Below are positions 1 through 12,055 of a stretch of DNA of 64,000 bases, piece by piece. The notes under the pieces are model-generated. The model worked only from the letters and a program-made list of their open reading frames with translations. It was not told the origin of the DNA and ran no database searches. Within the stretch, counting starts at the first letter, position 1; each line of letters starts with the position of its first letter. Origin of the DNA: Mycolicibacterium sp. TY81 (GTDB taxonomy: Bacteria > Actinomycetota > Actinomycetes > Mycobacteriales > Mycobacteriaceae); assembly GCF_018326285.1 (NCBI RefSeq), contig NZ_AP023362.1, positions 1,240,001-1,304,000 of the forward strand, given 5' to 3'. A program made the position numbers and the translations under genes.

Positions 1-1471
<1,471 letters not shown>

Positions 1472-1519
1472 GCCGTTATCGTGCCAGATCGCGTCAGGGA
1501 CAGCGGCACACCGGATGGA

Positions 1520-2113
1520 TCACAGTGGCAGGGCGCGGCCGAGAATGGCGAACGGCCGGGGATCGCCCGGGAAGAAGTAGCTGCGCATGACGTCGTGGAA
1601 ATCGAGCCGGCGGTACAGCTTCCAGGCCCGGTTGTCCTCGCCGTGGATCTCCGGGGTGGACAGCAGGACGTGGGATTCCGTGGCGCCGGCGAGCAGCCGG
1701 CGGGTGAGCGCCTCGCCGAGTCCCTGCCCCTGGGCCCGCGGGTGGATGTGCAGTTCGGTGAGCTCGAAATACCCGTTCATCAATTGGTCGATGCGTTCGC
1801 TGGGGGTGCCGACGTGGCGCAGGCCTGTCGCGACCTGTTGGTACCACCACTGATCGGGCGCGCCGCGGTACCCGTAGGCGACCCCGAGCATGGGGGCGGA
1901 TCGCAGTGCCGCCTCCGGCGCCTCGTCGGCTGTGGGGACGTCGAACGCCGCGACGCCCGTCCAGCCTTCGCGGCGGGTGTGCTCCAGCCACATGGCGGCC
2001 CGCTGGCGTTCGGTGCCCCGTGGGTAGCGCATCGCGTCGACGTAGACGGACAGTGCGTCGTCGAGGCGGTACTGCATGTCAGCCGGCGACAGATCGGTCA
2101 GGAGCGTCGCCAC
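1520..2113 (-). CDS. GNAT-family N-acetyltransferase (Rv2170-like)
   Basis: 197-residue protein with the GNAT fold. The acetyl-CoA binding stretch reads LHIHPRAQGQGLGEALTRRLL (about residues 121-141), holding the Q/RxxGxG/A signature as QGQGLG. Its position beside lppM and the DUF3040 gene matches Rv2170 of M. tuberculosis, described as a lysine/isoniazid acetyltransferase; substrate here is not shown by the sequence. The ATG at 2113 follows a divergent intergenic region shared with the DUF3040 gene. Confidence 0.85.
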   Translation of the reverse strand: MATLLTDLSPADMQYRLDDALSVYVDAMRYPRGTERQRAAMWLEHTRREGWTGVAAFDVPTADEAPEAALRSAPMLGVAYGYRGAPDQWWYQQVATGLRHVGTPSERIDQLMNGYFELTELHIHPRAQGQGLGEALTRRLLAGATESHVLLSTPEIHGEDNRAWKLYRRLDFHDVMRSYFFPGDPRPFAILGRALPL

Positions 2114-2323
2114 GGTGTGAGCCTTTCGGTGCGGCAGGGAAGTCGGGTGTCGGGTTGCTGAACAGGCGCTGTCGCCCGGCCGACGTCCCAGTCTTACAAT
2201 TCGGGAGTCTGAAGTATGTGGTACGTGTCTGTGTGACCTCGTATCATGACTGTTAGGTATCCGTGACCACGGGTGCAGACGTCAGGAGCCGCTGCCGGCA
2301 GCGGTGTGAGTTGGGAGGCGCGG

Positions 2324-2716
2324 ATGCCACTCTCCGATCATGAGCAGCGCATGCTCGACCAGATCGAGAGTGCGCTGTACGCCGAGGACCCGAAGTTCGC
2401 TTCGAGCGTCCGGGGCGGCACGCTGCACGCGCCGTCGGCGCGACGGCGACTGCAAGGCGCAGGGCTGTTCGTCCTGGGTCTGGCGTTGCTGGTGCTGGGT
2501 GTGGCCTTTCGGATTCTGTGGATCAACCAGCTGCCGATCCTGAGCGTCATCGGTTTCGTGGTGATGTTTGCCGGTGCCGTGTTCGCGGTGACCGGGCCCC
2601 GGGTGTTGTCCAAGGAGAAGTCGTCCCCGGCGGGTGGCAAGTCCAAGCGGGCCCGTGCGGGCAACTCGTTCACCAACCGTATGGAAGACCGGTTCCGTCG
2701 CAGGTTCGACGACTAG
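2324..2716 (+). CDS. DUF3040 membrane protein (Rv2169c-like)
   Basis: 130-residue actinobacterial membrane protein of unknown function. It starts MPLSDHEQRML, the typical DUF3040 N-terminus, so I prefer the ATG at 2324 (GGGAGG ribosome site at 2312-2317) over an upstream in-frame start at 2273. Two transmembrane helices are visible (about residues 48-65 and 70-90), followed by a lysine/arginine-rich tail. It is the last gene before a strong terminator and the mraZ promoter, the same order as in M. tuberculosis, where an IS6110 copy sits in between. Confidence 0.88.
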   Translation: MPLSDHEQRMLDQIESALYAEDPKFASSVRGGTLHAPSARRRLQGAGLFVLGLALLVLGVAFRILWINQLPILSVIGFVVMFAGAVFAVTGPRVLSKEKSSPAGGKSKRARAGNSFTNRMEDRFRRRFDD

Positions 2717-2732
2717 ACGCGGACGCGTGACG

Positions 2733-2769
2733 CAGGGGTAGCCGATTCGGCTGCCCCTGTTTTGTTTTT
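2733..2769 (+). terminator. Rho-independent terminator after the DUF3040 gene
   Basis: CAGGGG-T-AGCC stem, GATT loop, GGCT-G-CCCCTG return strand at 2733-2759, then a T-tract (TTTTGTTTTT). One G-T wobble; otherwise fully paired. It separates DUF3040 transcription from the dcw cluster. Confidence 0.88.
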
Positions 2770-2902
2770 CGCTCGGCCTGGTTTGTTTTCGGCGCGCTCT
2801 TGCCTGTTCCGGGTGGTGTGACACCCGACACGCCGGATCCGTAGCGAAATTTGCCGGCGGCGATGTGCGCCGCGATTTTTCAGGGGCTGTGCTCCGCGGC
2901 TC

Positions 2903-2928
2903 CCCACAATGCCCCACCAATCTCCCAC
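2903..2928 (-). promoter_or_regulatory. Upstream array of three MraZ-like GTGGG boxes, minus orientation
   Basis: CCCAC occurs at 2903-2907, 2913-2917 and 2924-2928, read as GTGGG on the minus strand with 10- and 11-bp spacing. MraZ is known to bind tandem TGGGN repeats with about 10-bp phasing. The array faces the opposite way to the one next to mraZ, about 130 bp away. Function inferred. Confidence 0.5.
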
Positions 2929-3055
2929 ATGGGCTGCCAACTGGGATTTTGGCGGTCAGCCTGGCCGTTTGAGGCCGTTCTCCGCTCCCGTTCTCTCGTG
3001 ATTGCTGCGTCAGGTGGGGCAGATAAGGCGATTTTTAGACTTGAGATGGAGAGAA

Positions 3056-3080
3056 GTGGGGGATTGTGGGGTAATGTGGC
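3056..3080 (+). promoter_or_regulatory. MraZ operator upstream of mraZ
   Basis: GTGGG at 3056-3060 and 3066-3070 and GTGGC at 3076-3080, exactly 10 bp apart, 44 bp before the mraZ ATG. This is the tandem-box layout of the MraZ autoregulatory site known from other bacteria. Confidence 0.75.
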
Positions 3081-3123
3081 GGACATCGGAGAAACCGGAC
3101 TCCGGAGTGGTGGGAGGTGCCTG

Positions 3124-3558
3124 ATGTTCCTGGGTACCTACACGCCGAAGCTCGACGACAAGGGGCGACTGACGTTGCCCGCCAAGTTCCGCGATGCACT
3201 GGCAGGAGGGTTGATGGTCGCCAAAAGTCCAGATCACAGCCTCGCCGTGTACCCCAGGGCCGAGTTCGAAGCCGAGATCGCCCGCCGCGTGGCGAGCACT
3301 CCCCGGAACGACCCCGCCGCTCGTGCCGACCTGCGCGTTTTCGCCGCAGGCGCCGACGAGCAGCACCCCGACGCTCAGGGCCGCATCACCCTGTCGGCCG
3401 ACCACCGTCGCTACGCGAGCCTGACCAAGGAATGCGTCGTGATCGGTGCGGTCGACTACCTGGAAATCTGGGACGCCGCGGCCTGGCAGACCTACCAAGA
3501 AACTCACGAAGAGAACTTCTCCGCGGCAAGCGATGAAGCGCTCGGCAGCACCCTTTGA
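3124..3558 (+). CDS. mraZ: Transcriptional regulator MraZ
   Basis: 144-residue regulator of the dcw cluster with two AbrB-like half-domains. Each carries the family signature: [13 protein letters not shown] near residues 11-23 and DAQGRITLS in the second half. The start [15 protein letters not shown] is canonical, so the ATG at 3124 is chosen although the frame stays open further upstream. MraZ forms ring oligomers that bind tandem TGGG boxes, and such boxes lie just upstream, implying autoregulation. The stop overlaps the likely start of rsmH. Confidence 0.95.
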   Translation: MFLGTYTPKLDDKGRLTLPAKFRDALAGGLMVAKSPDHSLAVYPRAEFEAEIARRVASTPRNDPAARADLRVFAAGADEQHPDAQGRITLSADHRRYASLTKECVVIGAVDYLEIWDAAAWQTYQETHEENFSAASDEALGSTL

Positions 3559-4681
3559 CCTGCAGGCCCGTGCAGCGTGGCCTCTGCCCGAACCGGCCCT
3601 GGCGTACTTCCCCAACGTCAGGTTCGCGAACTCGGACAGAGACCTCGCTGCAGGGGCCGCACAAATCCACCAGCTGAAGCCTTTTGGGGGTGTTGCGTTG
3701 ACCGATCGTCGGCCGCACATTCCGGTGCTGCTGGACCGCTGCGTCGAGCTGCTGGCCCCGGCCCTCACCCGGGTCAGCGCCGATGGTGCCGGCGCCGTCA
3801 TGATCGACGCGACGCTCGGCGCCGGTGGCCACTCCGAAGCCTTCCTCACGCGGTTCCCCGCTGTGACGCTCATCGGCCTGGACCGCGACCAGACCGCGCT
3901 GCGGCTCGCGGGGGAGCGCCTGGCGCCGTTCGGTGACCGCGTGCACCTGGTCCACACTCCGTACGACGGCATCGACGAGGCGCTGACCCAATCCGGTTAC
4001 CGGCCAGGCGAATTGGACGCCATCCTGTTCGACCTCGGGGTGTCCTCGATGCAGCTCGACCAGGCCGAGCGTGGTTTCGCGTACGCGCAGGACGCGCCGC
4101 TGGACATGCGCATGGACCAGACCTCGGGCCTGACGGCGGCCGACATCCTGAACACCTACGACGCCAAGGCACTGACCCGCGTGCTGCGCGAGTACGGCGA
4201 GGAGAAGTTCGCCTCGCGCATCGCCGGCGCGATCGTCCGGGAGCGCGCCCGCCGCCCGTTCACCACGACGACCGAGCTGGTCGAGCTGCTCTACGCGGTG
4301 ATCCCGGCCCCGGCCCGTCGCACGGGCGGGCATCCGGCCAAGCGGACGTTCCAGGCGCTGCGCACCGAGGTCAACGGTGAGCTGGACTGCCTGCGGGCGG
4401 CGATTCCCGCCGCGCTGGACGCGCTGCGTCCCGGCGGCCGGATCGCGGTCGAGGCGTATCAGTCGCTGGAAGACCGAATCGTCAAGGGGTACTTCACCGA
4501 TGCCATCGCATCGCGTACCCCGGAGGGCCTGCCCATGGAGCTGCCCGGCTACGAGCCGCTCTTCACCGCGTTGACCCGGGGCGCCGAGCGGGCCGACGAA
4601 CACGAACTCGAATTGAACCCGCGCAGCGCGTCCGTCCGCCTGCGCGCACTGGAAAAAGTTGTCACAAGGGGAGGTCTGTGA
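3533..4681 (+). CDS. rsmH: 16S rRNA m4C1402 methyltransferase RsmH
   Basis: SAM-dependent methyltransferase (MraW family) that N4-methylates C1402 of 16S rRNA. Visible motifs are [13 protein letters not shown], the SAM loop [38 protein letters not shown] and the C-terminal [13 protein letters not shown]. About 55 residues precede the conserved HIPVL start, as in M. tuberculosis Rv2165c, which has a comparable extension (ALAYFPN). The ATG at 3533 gives 382 residues and overlaps mraZ by 26 bases; an earlier in-frame ATG at 3446 is deep inside mraZ. The stop overlaps the ftsL ATG. Confidence 0.92.
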   Translation: MKRSAAPFDLQARAAWPLPEPALAYFPNVRFANSDRDLAAGAAQIHQLKPFGGVALTDRRPHIPVLLDRCVELLAPALTRVSADGAGAVMIDATLGAGGHSEAFLTRFPAVTLIGLDRDQTALRLAGERLAPFGDRVHLVHTPYDGIDEALTQSGYRPGELDAILFDLGVSSMQLDQAERGFAYAQDAPLDMRMDQTSGLTAADILNTYDAKALTRVLREYGEEKFASRIAGAIVRERARRPFTTTTELVELLYAVIPAPARRTGGHPAKRTFQALRTEVNGELDCLRAAIPAALDALRPGGRIAVEAYQSLEDRIVKGYFTDAIASRTPEGLPMELPGYEPLFTALTRGAERADEHELELNPRSASVRLRALEKVVTRGGL

Positions 4682-5896
4682 TGGCAAAGCGGCCAGCACC
4701 GGTACGCGGCGGCAATGCTCGACGGGACTCCGACCCCGATCCGCGCCGCCGCACGACGCGCCGCGGCGGCGACCCGGCATCGCGTCGCGAGGGTGGCAAG
4801 GGGGAAGTCAAGCGCGACAACAAGACTGACGCGCGCGTCAAGCGCGGCAAGCGCGACGTCCGGCCGCAGCGGTCCAAGCCCACCGGCGCCGGCCCGCAGA
4901 CCACACCGTTCGCCCGGCCGACGGCGGCGCCGTCGCGACCCAAGAGCGCCTCACAGGCCAAGGCCCGCGCCAAGGCACGGAAAGCCAAGGCGCCCAAGGT
5001 TGTTCGCACCCCGCTGCGGGAGCGGCTGCTCATCCGCATCGCCGAGATGGACCTCAACCCGCGGCATCTGATCGCGCGGGTGCCGTTCGTCGTGCTGATC
5101 ATCGGGGCACTGGGCATGGGCCTGGGCGTCACGCTGTGGCTGTCGACGTCCGCGGCCGAACGGTCGTACGAGCTGGGCCGCGCCAAGGAGATCAATCAGG
5201 CTCTGCAGCAACAGAAAGAGGCGCTCGAGCGGGATGTGCTGGTCGCGCAGGCGGCGCCGGCCCTGGCCGATGCGGCGCGCAACCTCGGCATGATCCCGTC
5301 GCGCGACACCGCGCACCTGGTGCAGGACCCCACCGGCAACTGGCTGCTGGTCGGCAGCCCGAAGCCGGCGCAGGGAGTGCCGCCACCTCCGCTGAACACG
5401 CCACTGCCCGAAGCGGCCCCGCCCGCCCCGGCTGCGGCCCCGCGCCCGGCCCCGGCTGCCGCGCCCGCCCCGCAGCCGGCGCCTGCTGCCGCGCCCGCCC
5501 CCGCTCCGGCGGGTGTCCCAGCTGTTCCGGCTCCCGCAGCTGTTCCGGTCCCGGGTGCCGCTCCGGCCCCCCGCCGGCGTTCCGGCCCCGGCCGCCGCTC
5601 CGGCGCCCGTCGTGGTCGACCCGCGCGAGCAGGTCGTGCACGCACCGGCGCCCGCGGCTCCGGTACTCGCGGCGCCCGCCCTCGCGGCGCCCGTGCCCGC
5701 GGCTCCGGCGCTCCCGGTGCCTGGGCAGGGCACGCTGCCCGGCCCGGCGTTGCAGCCTGAGGCCGCGCTGCCGGCGCCCGTCGCACAAGCCCCGGTCGCA
5801 CAAGCCCCGGTCGCACAAGCCCCGGCACAGGCCCCGGCTCCCGCTCCGGTCCCGGCCCCGGCGCCGGCGCAGCCCGCCCCCGGTCTGCCCGCATGA
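4681..5896 (+). CDS. ftsL: FtsL-like septal protein with Pro/Ala-rich tail, frameshifted at a C6 run
   Basis: Positional counterpart of Rv2164c. It has a long basic cytoplasmic N-terminus (about 130 residues), one transmembrane helix (VPFVVLIIGALGMGLGVTLWL), a coiled coil (ALQQQKEALERDVLVAQ) and a Pro/Ala-rich tail. As read, the frame turns arginine-rich after residue about 297 and stops at 5760. The +1 frame from the C6 run at 5567-5572 continues the Pro/Ala pattern (AGVPAPAAAPAPVV, three PVAQA repeats at 5779-5823) to a stop at 5894-5896 that overlaps the pbpB ATG, the usual dcw coupling. One extra C, real or technical, explains this. GTG 4678 is an alternative start. Confidence 0.8.
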
Positions 5897-7836
5897 GCGG
5901 CACGCGACCGCGCAAGACCGCTGCCGCGCGGACGGGCGCGCCCCGCAAGCGGCCGGCCGCCAAACCGCGTCCCGCGCAACCGCATTCGGCGCACGACCGG
6001 CGGACCCGTGAGGCCGTCGTGCCCGAGGGGCGGACCGGCTCGTTCGGGTTCCGGCACAAGGCCGGCAACATCGTTATCGCGGTGGTGCTGCTGGCCGCGG
6101 CCGTCCAGTTGTTCTTCCTGCAGGGCCCGCGGGCGGCCGGTCTGCGCGCCGAGGCCGCCAGCCAGCTCAAGGTCACCGACGTGCAGAAGGCGGTGCGCGG
6201 CAGCATCATCGACCGCAACAACGCCAAGCTGGCGTTCACCATCGAGGCCCGCGCGCTGACCTTCCAGCCGAACCGGATCCGTCAGCAGCTGACCGAGGCC
6301 AAGGCCAAGACCCCGGCGGCGCCGGACCCCGACAAGCGGCTCAACGAGATCGCCGTCGGCGTGGCCGGCCTGCTGAACAACAAGCCCGATGCCGCGACCC
6401 TGGCCAAGAAGATCACCGGCCGCGACTCGTTCGTCTACCTGGCGCGGGCCGTCGACCCGGCGATCTCCGACGCCATCACCAAGAAGTACCCAGAGGTCGG
6501 CGCGGAGCGGCAGGACATCCGGCAGTACCCCGGTGGCTCGCTGGCCGCGAACGTCGTCGGCGACATCGGCTGGGACGGCCACGGCCTGCTCGGCCTCGAA
6601 GATTCCTTCGACGCAAAGCTTTCCGGCACCGACGGCTCGGTCACCTACGACCGCGGCTCGGACGGCGTGGTGATCCCCGGCAGCTACCGGGACCGGCACG
6701 ACGCGATCAACGGCGCCACCATCCAGCTCACGCTCGACAACGACATCCAGTACTACGTCCAGCAGCAGGTGCAGCAGGCCAAGGACATGTCCGGCGCGCA
6801 CGACGTGTCCGCGGTGGTTTTGGATTCGAAGACCGGCGAGATCCTCGCCATGACCAACGACAACACCTTCGATCCGGCCCAGGAGCTGAGCCGGCAGGAC
6901 GACAAGCAGATGGGAAACCTGCCTGCGACGTCGCCGTTCGAGCCGGGCTCGGTGAACAAGATCGTCACCGCGGCGTCGGTCATCGAGTTCGGGCTGTCGA
7001 ATCCCGATGAGGTGCTTCAGGTTCCGGGCAGCTACAACATGGGTGGTGTCACCATCCGCGACGCCTGGGGCCACGGCACCGACCCGTACACCACCACCGG
7101 CATCTTCGGGAAGTCCTCGAACATCGGCACCCTGATGCTGGCCCAGCGGGTCGGCCCGGAGCGCTTCGCCGACATGCTGACGAAGTTCGGCCTCGGCCAG
7201 CGCACGGGTTCGGGCCTGCCCGGGGAGAGCGCGGGTCTGGTCCCGCCGATCGACCAGTGGTCGGGCAGCTCGTTCGCGAACCTGCCCATCGGACAGGGCC
7301 TTTCGATGACCCTGCTGCAGATGACCGGCATGTACCAGGCCATCGCCAACGACGGCCTGCGCATCCCGCCGCGCATCGTCAAGTCGATCGTCTCGGCCGA
7401 CGGCACGCACCAGGACCAGGCGGCTCCCGAGGGCGTGCAGGTCGTGTCGCCGCAGACCGCGGCGACACTGCGCAACATGTTCCGCGCGACCCTCCAGCGT
7501 GACCCGCGCGGCACCCAGCAGGGCACCGGCTGGCCGGGCGCTGTCGAGGGTTACCAGATGGCCGGCAAGACCGGTACCGCCCAGCAGATCAACCCGGCGT
7601 GCGGCTGCTACTACGACGACGACCACTACTGGATCACCTTCGCCGGCATGGCGCCGTCGGACGACCCGCGTTACGTCGTCGGGATCATGGCCAACAACCC
7701 GCAGCGCAATGCCGACGGCACGCCGGGCCACTCGATGGCGCAGCTGTTCCACAACATCGCGGCCTGGCTGATGCAGCGCGAGAACGTGCCGCTGTCGCCG
7801 GACCCCGGTCCGCCGCTGGTCCTGCAGGCGACCTGA
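5893..7836 (+). CDS. pbpB: Septal peptidoglycan transpeptidase PBP3/FtsI
   Basis: 647-residue class B penicillin-binding protein that crosslinks septal peptidoglycan with FtsW. It has a basic cytoplasmic N-terminus, one transmembrane anchor (about residues 58-77), a dimerisation domain and a transpeptidase domain. Catalytic motifs are all present: SVNK with Ser353, SSN at 408-410 and KTGT from Lys559. A CGCYYDD segment lies close after KTGT. The ATG at 5893 overlaps the end of the corrected ftsL frame by four bases. In M. tuberculosis a PE_PGRS gene and three others follow pbpB; here murE follows after 36 bases. Confidence 0.95.
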   Translation: MSGTRPRKTAAARTGAPRKRPAAKPRPAQPHSAHDRRTREAVVPEGRTGSFGFRHKAGNIVIAVVLLAAAVQLFFLQGPRAAGLRAEAASQLKVTDVQKAVRGSIIDRNNAKLAFTIEARALTFQPNRIRQQLTEAKAKTPAAPDPDKRLNEIAVGVAGLLNNKPDAATLAKKITGRDSFVYLARAVDPAISDAITKKYPEVGAERQDIRQYPGGSLAANVVGDIGWDGHGLLGLEDSFDAKLSGTDGSVTYDRGSDGVVIPGSYRDRHDAINGATIQLTLDNDIQYYVQQQVQQAKDMSGAHDVSAVVLDSKTGEILAMTNDNTFDPAQELSRQDDKQMGNLPATSPFEPGSVNKIVTAASVIEFGLSNPDEVLQVPGSYNMGGVTIRDAWGHGTDPYTTTGIFGKSSNIGTLMLAQRVGPERFADMLTKFGLGQRTGSGLPGESAGLVPPIDQWSGSSFANLPIGQGLSMTLLQMTGMYQAIANDGLRIPPRIVKSIVSADGTHQDQAAPEGVQVVSPQTAATLRNMFRATLQRDPRGTQQGTGWPGAVEGYQMAGKTGTAQQINPACGCYYDDDHYWITFAGMAPSDDPRYVVGIMANNPQRNADGTPGHSMAQLFHNIAAWLMQRENVPLSPDPGPPLVLQAT

Positions 7837-7872
7837 CGGGCGGGGCGCCCGTCTCCGGCCCGGTACTGTGTC

Positions 7873-9414
7873 ATGGCCATGTCTTCGCCTACCTTGCGCC
7901 CCGCTGACCCTGTCGGGGCCGCGCTGGGCTCGTTGGCCGACCACGTCGGCGCCGCGCTGCCGTCCGAGGCCCAGGCCGGTGAGCTGCGCGTCACCGGTGT
8001 CACGCTGAGCAGTCGCGACGTCGTCGCCGGTGACCTGTTCGCGGCGCTGCCGGGATCGGCCGCCCACGGCGCGCGGTTCGCCGCCGACGCCGTCGCGGCC
8101 GGCGCCGCCGCGGTGCTGACCGACCCGGAGGGGCGGGAGCTCCTGGACGTGGATGTGCCCGTCCTCGTGCACCCCGACCCGCGGGCGGTCCTAGGGGAAG
8201 TTGCCGCCGAAATTTACGGCCGGCCCTCGGAGCGGCTGCGCGTCATCGGCATCACCGGAACGTCCGGCAAGACCACGACCACCTATCTGGTGGAGGCGGG
8301 GCTGCGCGCCGCGGGACGGGTGGCCGGGCTCATCGGCACCGTCGGCATCCGGATCGACGGGCGCGACCTGCCGAGCTCCCTGACCACCCCCGAAGCGCCG
8401 GCGCTGCAGGCGCTGCTGGCCACCATGGTCGAACGCGGTGTCGACACCGTCGTGATGGAGGTGTCGAGCCACGCGCTGTCGCTGGGCCGGGTGGACGCGC
8501 TGCGCTTCGCCGCCGGCGGTTTCACAAACCTGTCGCGCGACCACCTCGATTTCCACCCCACCATGGACGCCTACCTGGACGCCAAAGCCCGGCTGTTCCA
8601 ACCTGATTCGCCCAACCATGCCGAAGTGTCGGTCGTCTGCGTGGACGACGACTGGGGCCGCAAGATGGCGGCGCGGGCCGCCGATCCGGTGACCGTCAGC
8701 ACCACCGGCGACGCCGACTGGACCGTCACCGACATCGAGGCGGACCGCGGCGGCCAGCAGTTCACCGCCGTCGGGCCCGACGGCGCCCGGCACGCGCTGC
8801 GGATCGGCCTGCCCGGCGGCTACAACGTCGCCAACGCGCTGCTCGCGGTGGCACTGCTCGACGCCGTCGGTGTCACGCCTGAGCAGGCGGCACCCGGACT
8901 GGCGACCGCCACCGTGCCCGGCCGCCTGCAGCCCATCGACCGCGGCCAGGACTTCCTGGCCCTCGTCGACTACGCGCACAAGCCCGGCGCCCTGGAGGCG
9001 GTGCTGCAGACGCTGCGCCCGCAGACCCAGGGCCGCCTGGCGGTGGTGTTCGGCGCCGGCGGCAACCGGGATGCCGGAAAGCGCGAACCGATGGGACGCA
9101 TCGCCGCGGAACTCGCCGACCTGGTCGTGATCACCGACGACAACCCGCGTGACGAGGATCCCGACCTCATCCGGGCCACCATCGCCGCGGGCGCCGCCGA
9201 CGGTTCGGCCGAGGTGGTGGTGATCGGTGACCGCCGGGCCGCCATCGACCACGCCGTCGCCTGGGCGCGCGCGGGCGACACCGTCCTGGTGGCGGGCAAG
9301 GGCCACGAGTCGGGCCAGACCCGCGCCGGCCAGACCCGGCCCTTCGATGATCGTGATGAGTTGGCCGCCTCGCTCGATGCGGCGGCCGGGAAAGCTGGGG
9401 AGTCACCCGCATGA
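7873..9414 (+). CDS. murE: UDP-MurNAc-L-Ala-D-Glu:meso-diaminopimelate ligase
   Basis: 513-residue cytoplasmic Mur ligase adding the third stem-peptide residue. The ATP loop GTSGKTT is at residues 129-135. DNPR at 423-426 is the signature that selects meso-diaminopimelate over lysine, as expected for mycobacteria. HDLDF-type and [11 protein letters not shown] ligase segments are also present. A second ATG two codons in is an alternative start. The stop overlaps the murF ATG by four bases. Confidence 0.96.
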   Translation: MAMSSPTLRPADPVGAALGSLADHVGAALPSEAQAGELRVTGVTLSSRDVVAGDLFAALPGSAAHGARFAADAVAAGAAAVLTDPEGRELLDVDVPVLVHPDPRAVLGEVAAEIYGRPSERLRVIGITGTSGKTTTTYLVEAGLRAAGRVAGLIGTVGIRIDGRDLPSSLTTPEAPALQALLATMVERGVDTVVMEVSSHALSLGRVDALRFAAGGFTNLSRDHLDFHPTMDAYLDAKARLFQPDSPNHAEVSVVCVDDDWGRKMAARAADPVTVSTTGDADWTVTDIEADRGGQQFTAVGPDGARHALRIGLPGGYNVANALLAVALLDAVGVTPEQAAPGLATATVPGRLQPIDRGQDFLALVDYAHKPGALEAVLQTLRPQTQGRLAVVFGAGGNRDAGKREPMGRIAAELADLVVITDDNPRDEDPDLIRATIAAGAADGSAEVVVIGDRRAAIDHAVAWARAGDTVLVAGKGHESGQTRAGQTRPFDDRDELAASLDAAAGKAGESPA

Positions 9415-10910
9415 TCGACCTGACCCTGGCAGAGATCGCCGACATCGTCGGCGGCGAACTGTCCGACATCACGCCGGAGGCTGCCGCCGCCACGCGTGTG
9501 ACGGGCACCGTCGAATTCGACTCGCGGGCTGTCACCGCAGGCGGGCTGTTCCTGGCGTTGCCGGGCGCCCGGACCGACGGACACGACTTCGCCGCGGGTG
9601 CGGTGGCGGCAGGTGCCGTCGCGGTGCTGGCGGCCCGGCCGGTCGGCGTGCCGGCCATCGTCGTGAAACCGGTTGCCGGACAGGTCGATTCGGCCTCGGG
9701 CGCGCTGGAGCACGACACCGACGGCTCGGGTGCCGCGGTGCTGGCGGCCCTGGGCAAGCTGGCCCGTGCCGTGGCCGACCGGCTGACCGCCGGCGGTCTG
9801 CGGATCATCGGCGTCACCGGCTCGTCGGGCAAGACGTCGACCAAGGACCTGCTGGCCGCGGTACTGGCGCCGCTGGGTGAGGTGATCGCGCCGCCCGGAT
9901 CGTTCAACAACGAGCTCGGCCATCCGTGGACCGTGCTGCGCGCCACCGGCGACACCGACTTCCTGGTGCTGGAGATGTCCGCGCGGCACCCCGGCAACAT
10001 CGCCGCGCTCGCCGAGATCGCGCCGCCGTCGATCGGTGTGGTGCTCAACGTCGGCACCGCGCATCTCGGCGAATTCGGTTCACGCGACGTCATCGCCGCG
10101 ACGAAATCCGAACTGCCGCAGGCTGTCCCGGCATCCGGTGTCGTCATCCTCAATGCCGACGATGGTGCCGTGTCCGCCATGGCGGACGTCACCCGGGCCC
10201 GGGTCGTGCGGGTATCCCGCTCGCCGGGCGCCGACCTGTGGGCCGGTGACGTCACCCTCGACGAGTTGGCCCGCCCGCGCTTCACCCTGCACGCGGGGGA
10301 GCAGCAGGTTGACGTCGCTCTGGCCGTGCACGGCGACCACCAGGTGTCCAACGCGCTCAGCGCCGCCGCCGTCGCGCTGGAATGCGGCGCGACGCTGCCG
10401 CAGGTGGCCGACGCGCTCGCCGGCGCCGGCCCCGTCTCGAAGCACCGCATGCAGGTCACCACCCGGGCCGACGGCGTGGTCGTGGTGAACGACGCCTACA
10501 ACGCCAACCCCGACTCGATGCGCGCGGGCCTCAAGGCACTGGCCTGGATGGCCAAGTCGGCGCGCGCCGAATCCGGCGCGCCGGTGCGTAGCTGGGCGGT
10601 GCTCGGCGAGATGGCCGAACTGGGTGACGACGCGATTGCCGAACATGACAGCATCGGTCGACTGGCCGTGCGTTTAGATGTGTCACGACTGGTCGTCGTC
10701 GGAACCGGGAGGACTATGGGCGCCATGCAACACGGCGCGGTGATGGAAGGTTCGTGGGGCAGCGAGGTATCGCCCGTCCCCGATGCCGAAGCCGCGCTTG
10801 ATTTGCTGCGCGCCGAGCTGGAGCCCGGCGACGTCGTGCTGGTCAAGGCCTCGAACTCCGCGGGGCTCGGCGCGCTGGCCGAGGAGCTGGCACGGGAGGG
10901 GCAGGCATGA
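9411..10910 (+). CDS. murF: UDP-MurNAc-tripeptide:D-Ala-D-Ala ligase
   Basis: 499-residue Mur ligase completing the pentapeptide precursor. The ATP loop [13 protein letters not shown] has its lysine at residue 141. Other family landmarks are [13 protein letters not shown] and [13 protein letters not shown], the segment typical of MurF. ATGA overlaps join it to murE upstream and mraY downstream, indicating one translationally coupled operon. Confidence 0.96.
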   Translation: MIDLTLAEIADIVGGELSDITPEAAAATRVTGTVEFDSRAVTAGGLFLALPGARTDGHDFAAGAVAAGAVAVLAARPVGVPAIVVKPVAGQVDSASGALEHDTDGSGAAVLAALGKLARAVADRLTAGGLRIIGVTGSSGKTSTKDLLAAVLAPLGEVIAPPGSFNNELGHPWTVLRATGDTDFLVLEMSARHPGNIAALAEIAPPSIGVVLNVGTAHLGEFGSRDVIAATKSELPQAVPASGVVILNADDGAVSAMADVTRARVVRVSRSPGADLWAGDVTLDELARPRFTLHAGEQQVDVALAVHGDHQVSNALSAAAVALECGATLPQVADALAGAGPVSKHRMQVTTRADGVVVVNDAYNANPDSMRAGLKALAWMAKSARAESGAPVRSWAVLGEMAELGDDAIAEHDSIGRLAVRLDVSRLVVVGTGRTMGAMQHGAVMEGSWGSEVSPVPDAEAALDLLRAELEPGDVVLVKASNSAGLGALAEELAREGQA

Positions 10911-11986
10911 TCCAGATCCTGTTCGCCGTCGGTATCGCGCTCGCGGTGTCGATCGTGCTGACGCCCGTGCTGATCCGGCTGTTCACCCGCCGCGGCTTCG
11001 GTCACGAGATCCGCGAGGACGGTCCGGCCAGCCACCAGAAGAAGCGCGGGACACCGTCGATGGGTGGCGTGGCGATCATCGCCGGCATCTGGTGCGGGTA
11101 TCTCGGTACCCACCTTGTCGGCTTGCTGGTCGACGGCGAGGGGCCGTCGGCCTCGGGCCTGCTCGTGCTCGGTCTGGCCACGTCGCTGGGTGCCGTCGGC
11201 TTCATCGACGATCTGATCAAGCTCCGCCGGGCCCGCAACCTGGGTCTGAACAAGACCGCCAAGACCGTCGGCCAGCTGGTGTCGGCCGTGCTGTTCGGCG
11301 TCCTGGTGCTGCAGTTCCGCAACGGCTACGGGCTGACGCCCGCCAGCGCCGGCCTGTCCTACGTGCGCGAGATCGCGACCGTCACCCTGGGCCCGCTGCT
11401 GTTCGTGCTGTTCATCGTGATCCTGGTCAGCGCGTGGTCCAACGCCGTCAACTTCACCGACGGTCTGGACGGGCTGGCGGCCGGCGCGATGGCGATGGTC
11501 AGCGCGGCGTATGTGCTGATCACGTTCTGGCAGTACCGCAACGCGTGCGCCACCAGCCCGGGACCGGGCTGCTACAACGTTCGTGACCCGCTGGACCTGG
11601 CGCTCGTCGCCGCCGCGACAGCGGGCGCATGCATCGGCTTCCTGTGGTGGAACGCCGCACCGGCGAAGATCTTCATGGGTGACACCGGCTCGCTGGCACT
11701 GGGCGGCATCATCGCCGGCCTGTCGGTGACCAGCCGGACCGAGACGCTGGCCATCGTGCTCGGCGCCCTGTTCGTCGCCGAGGTGACCTCGGTCGTGGTC
11801 CAGATCCTGGCCTTCCGCACCACGGGACGGCGGGTGTTCCGCATGGCGCCGTTCCACCATCATTTCGAGCTGGCCGGCTGGGCCGAGACCACGGTGATCA
11901 TCAGGTTCTGGTTGCTCACTGCCATCGCCTGCGGGCTCGGGGTGGCGCTGTTCTACAGCGAATGGCTGTCGGCGGGTGGCCGCTAG
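10907..11986 (+). CDS. mraY: Phospho-MurNAc-pentapeptide transferase (lipid I synthase)
   Basis: 359-residue polytopic membrane enzyme transferring phospho-MurNAc-pentapeptide to decaprenyl phosphate. The Mg-binding residues are seen in GFIDDLIKL and [12 protein letters not shown], and the nucleotide-binding/HHH segment in [15 protein letters not shown]. About ten transmembrane helices fit the family. In other mycobacteria murD follows directly; here a lipoprotein gene follows after 69 bases. Confidence 0.96.
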   Translation: MIQILFAVGIALAVSIVLTPVLIRLFTRRGFGHEIREDGPASHQKKRGTPSMGGVAIIAGIWCGYLGTHLVGLLVDGEGPSASGLLVLGLATSLGAVGFIDDLIKLRRARNLGLNKTAKTVGQLVSAVLFGVLVLQFRNGYGLTPASAGLSYVREIATVTLGPLLFVLFIVILVSAWSNAVNFTDGLDGLAAGAMAMVSAAYVLITFWQYRNACATSPGPGCYNVRDPLDLALVAAATAGACIGFLWWNAAPAKIFMGDTGSLALGGIIAGLSVTSRTETLAIVLGALFVAEVTSVVVQILAFRTTGRRVFRMAPFHHHFELAGWAETTVIIRFWLLTAIACGLGVALFYSEWLSAGGR

Positions 11987-12055
11987 ACACGCGGCTCCCA
12001 GCCGACATTCAGCATTTGCGCGGTGGTGCCCGAGGCCGCTGTTAGGGTTCGCGCC

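Noticed and set aside
4951..8172. 1073-aa minus-strand open frame opposite ftsL, pbpB and murE
   Set aside because: It mirrors genes with strong motifs; its translation is arginine/glycine/valine-rich low complexity, as expected for the antisense of high-GC coding DNA.
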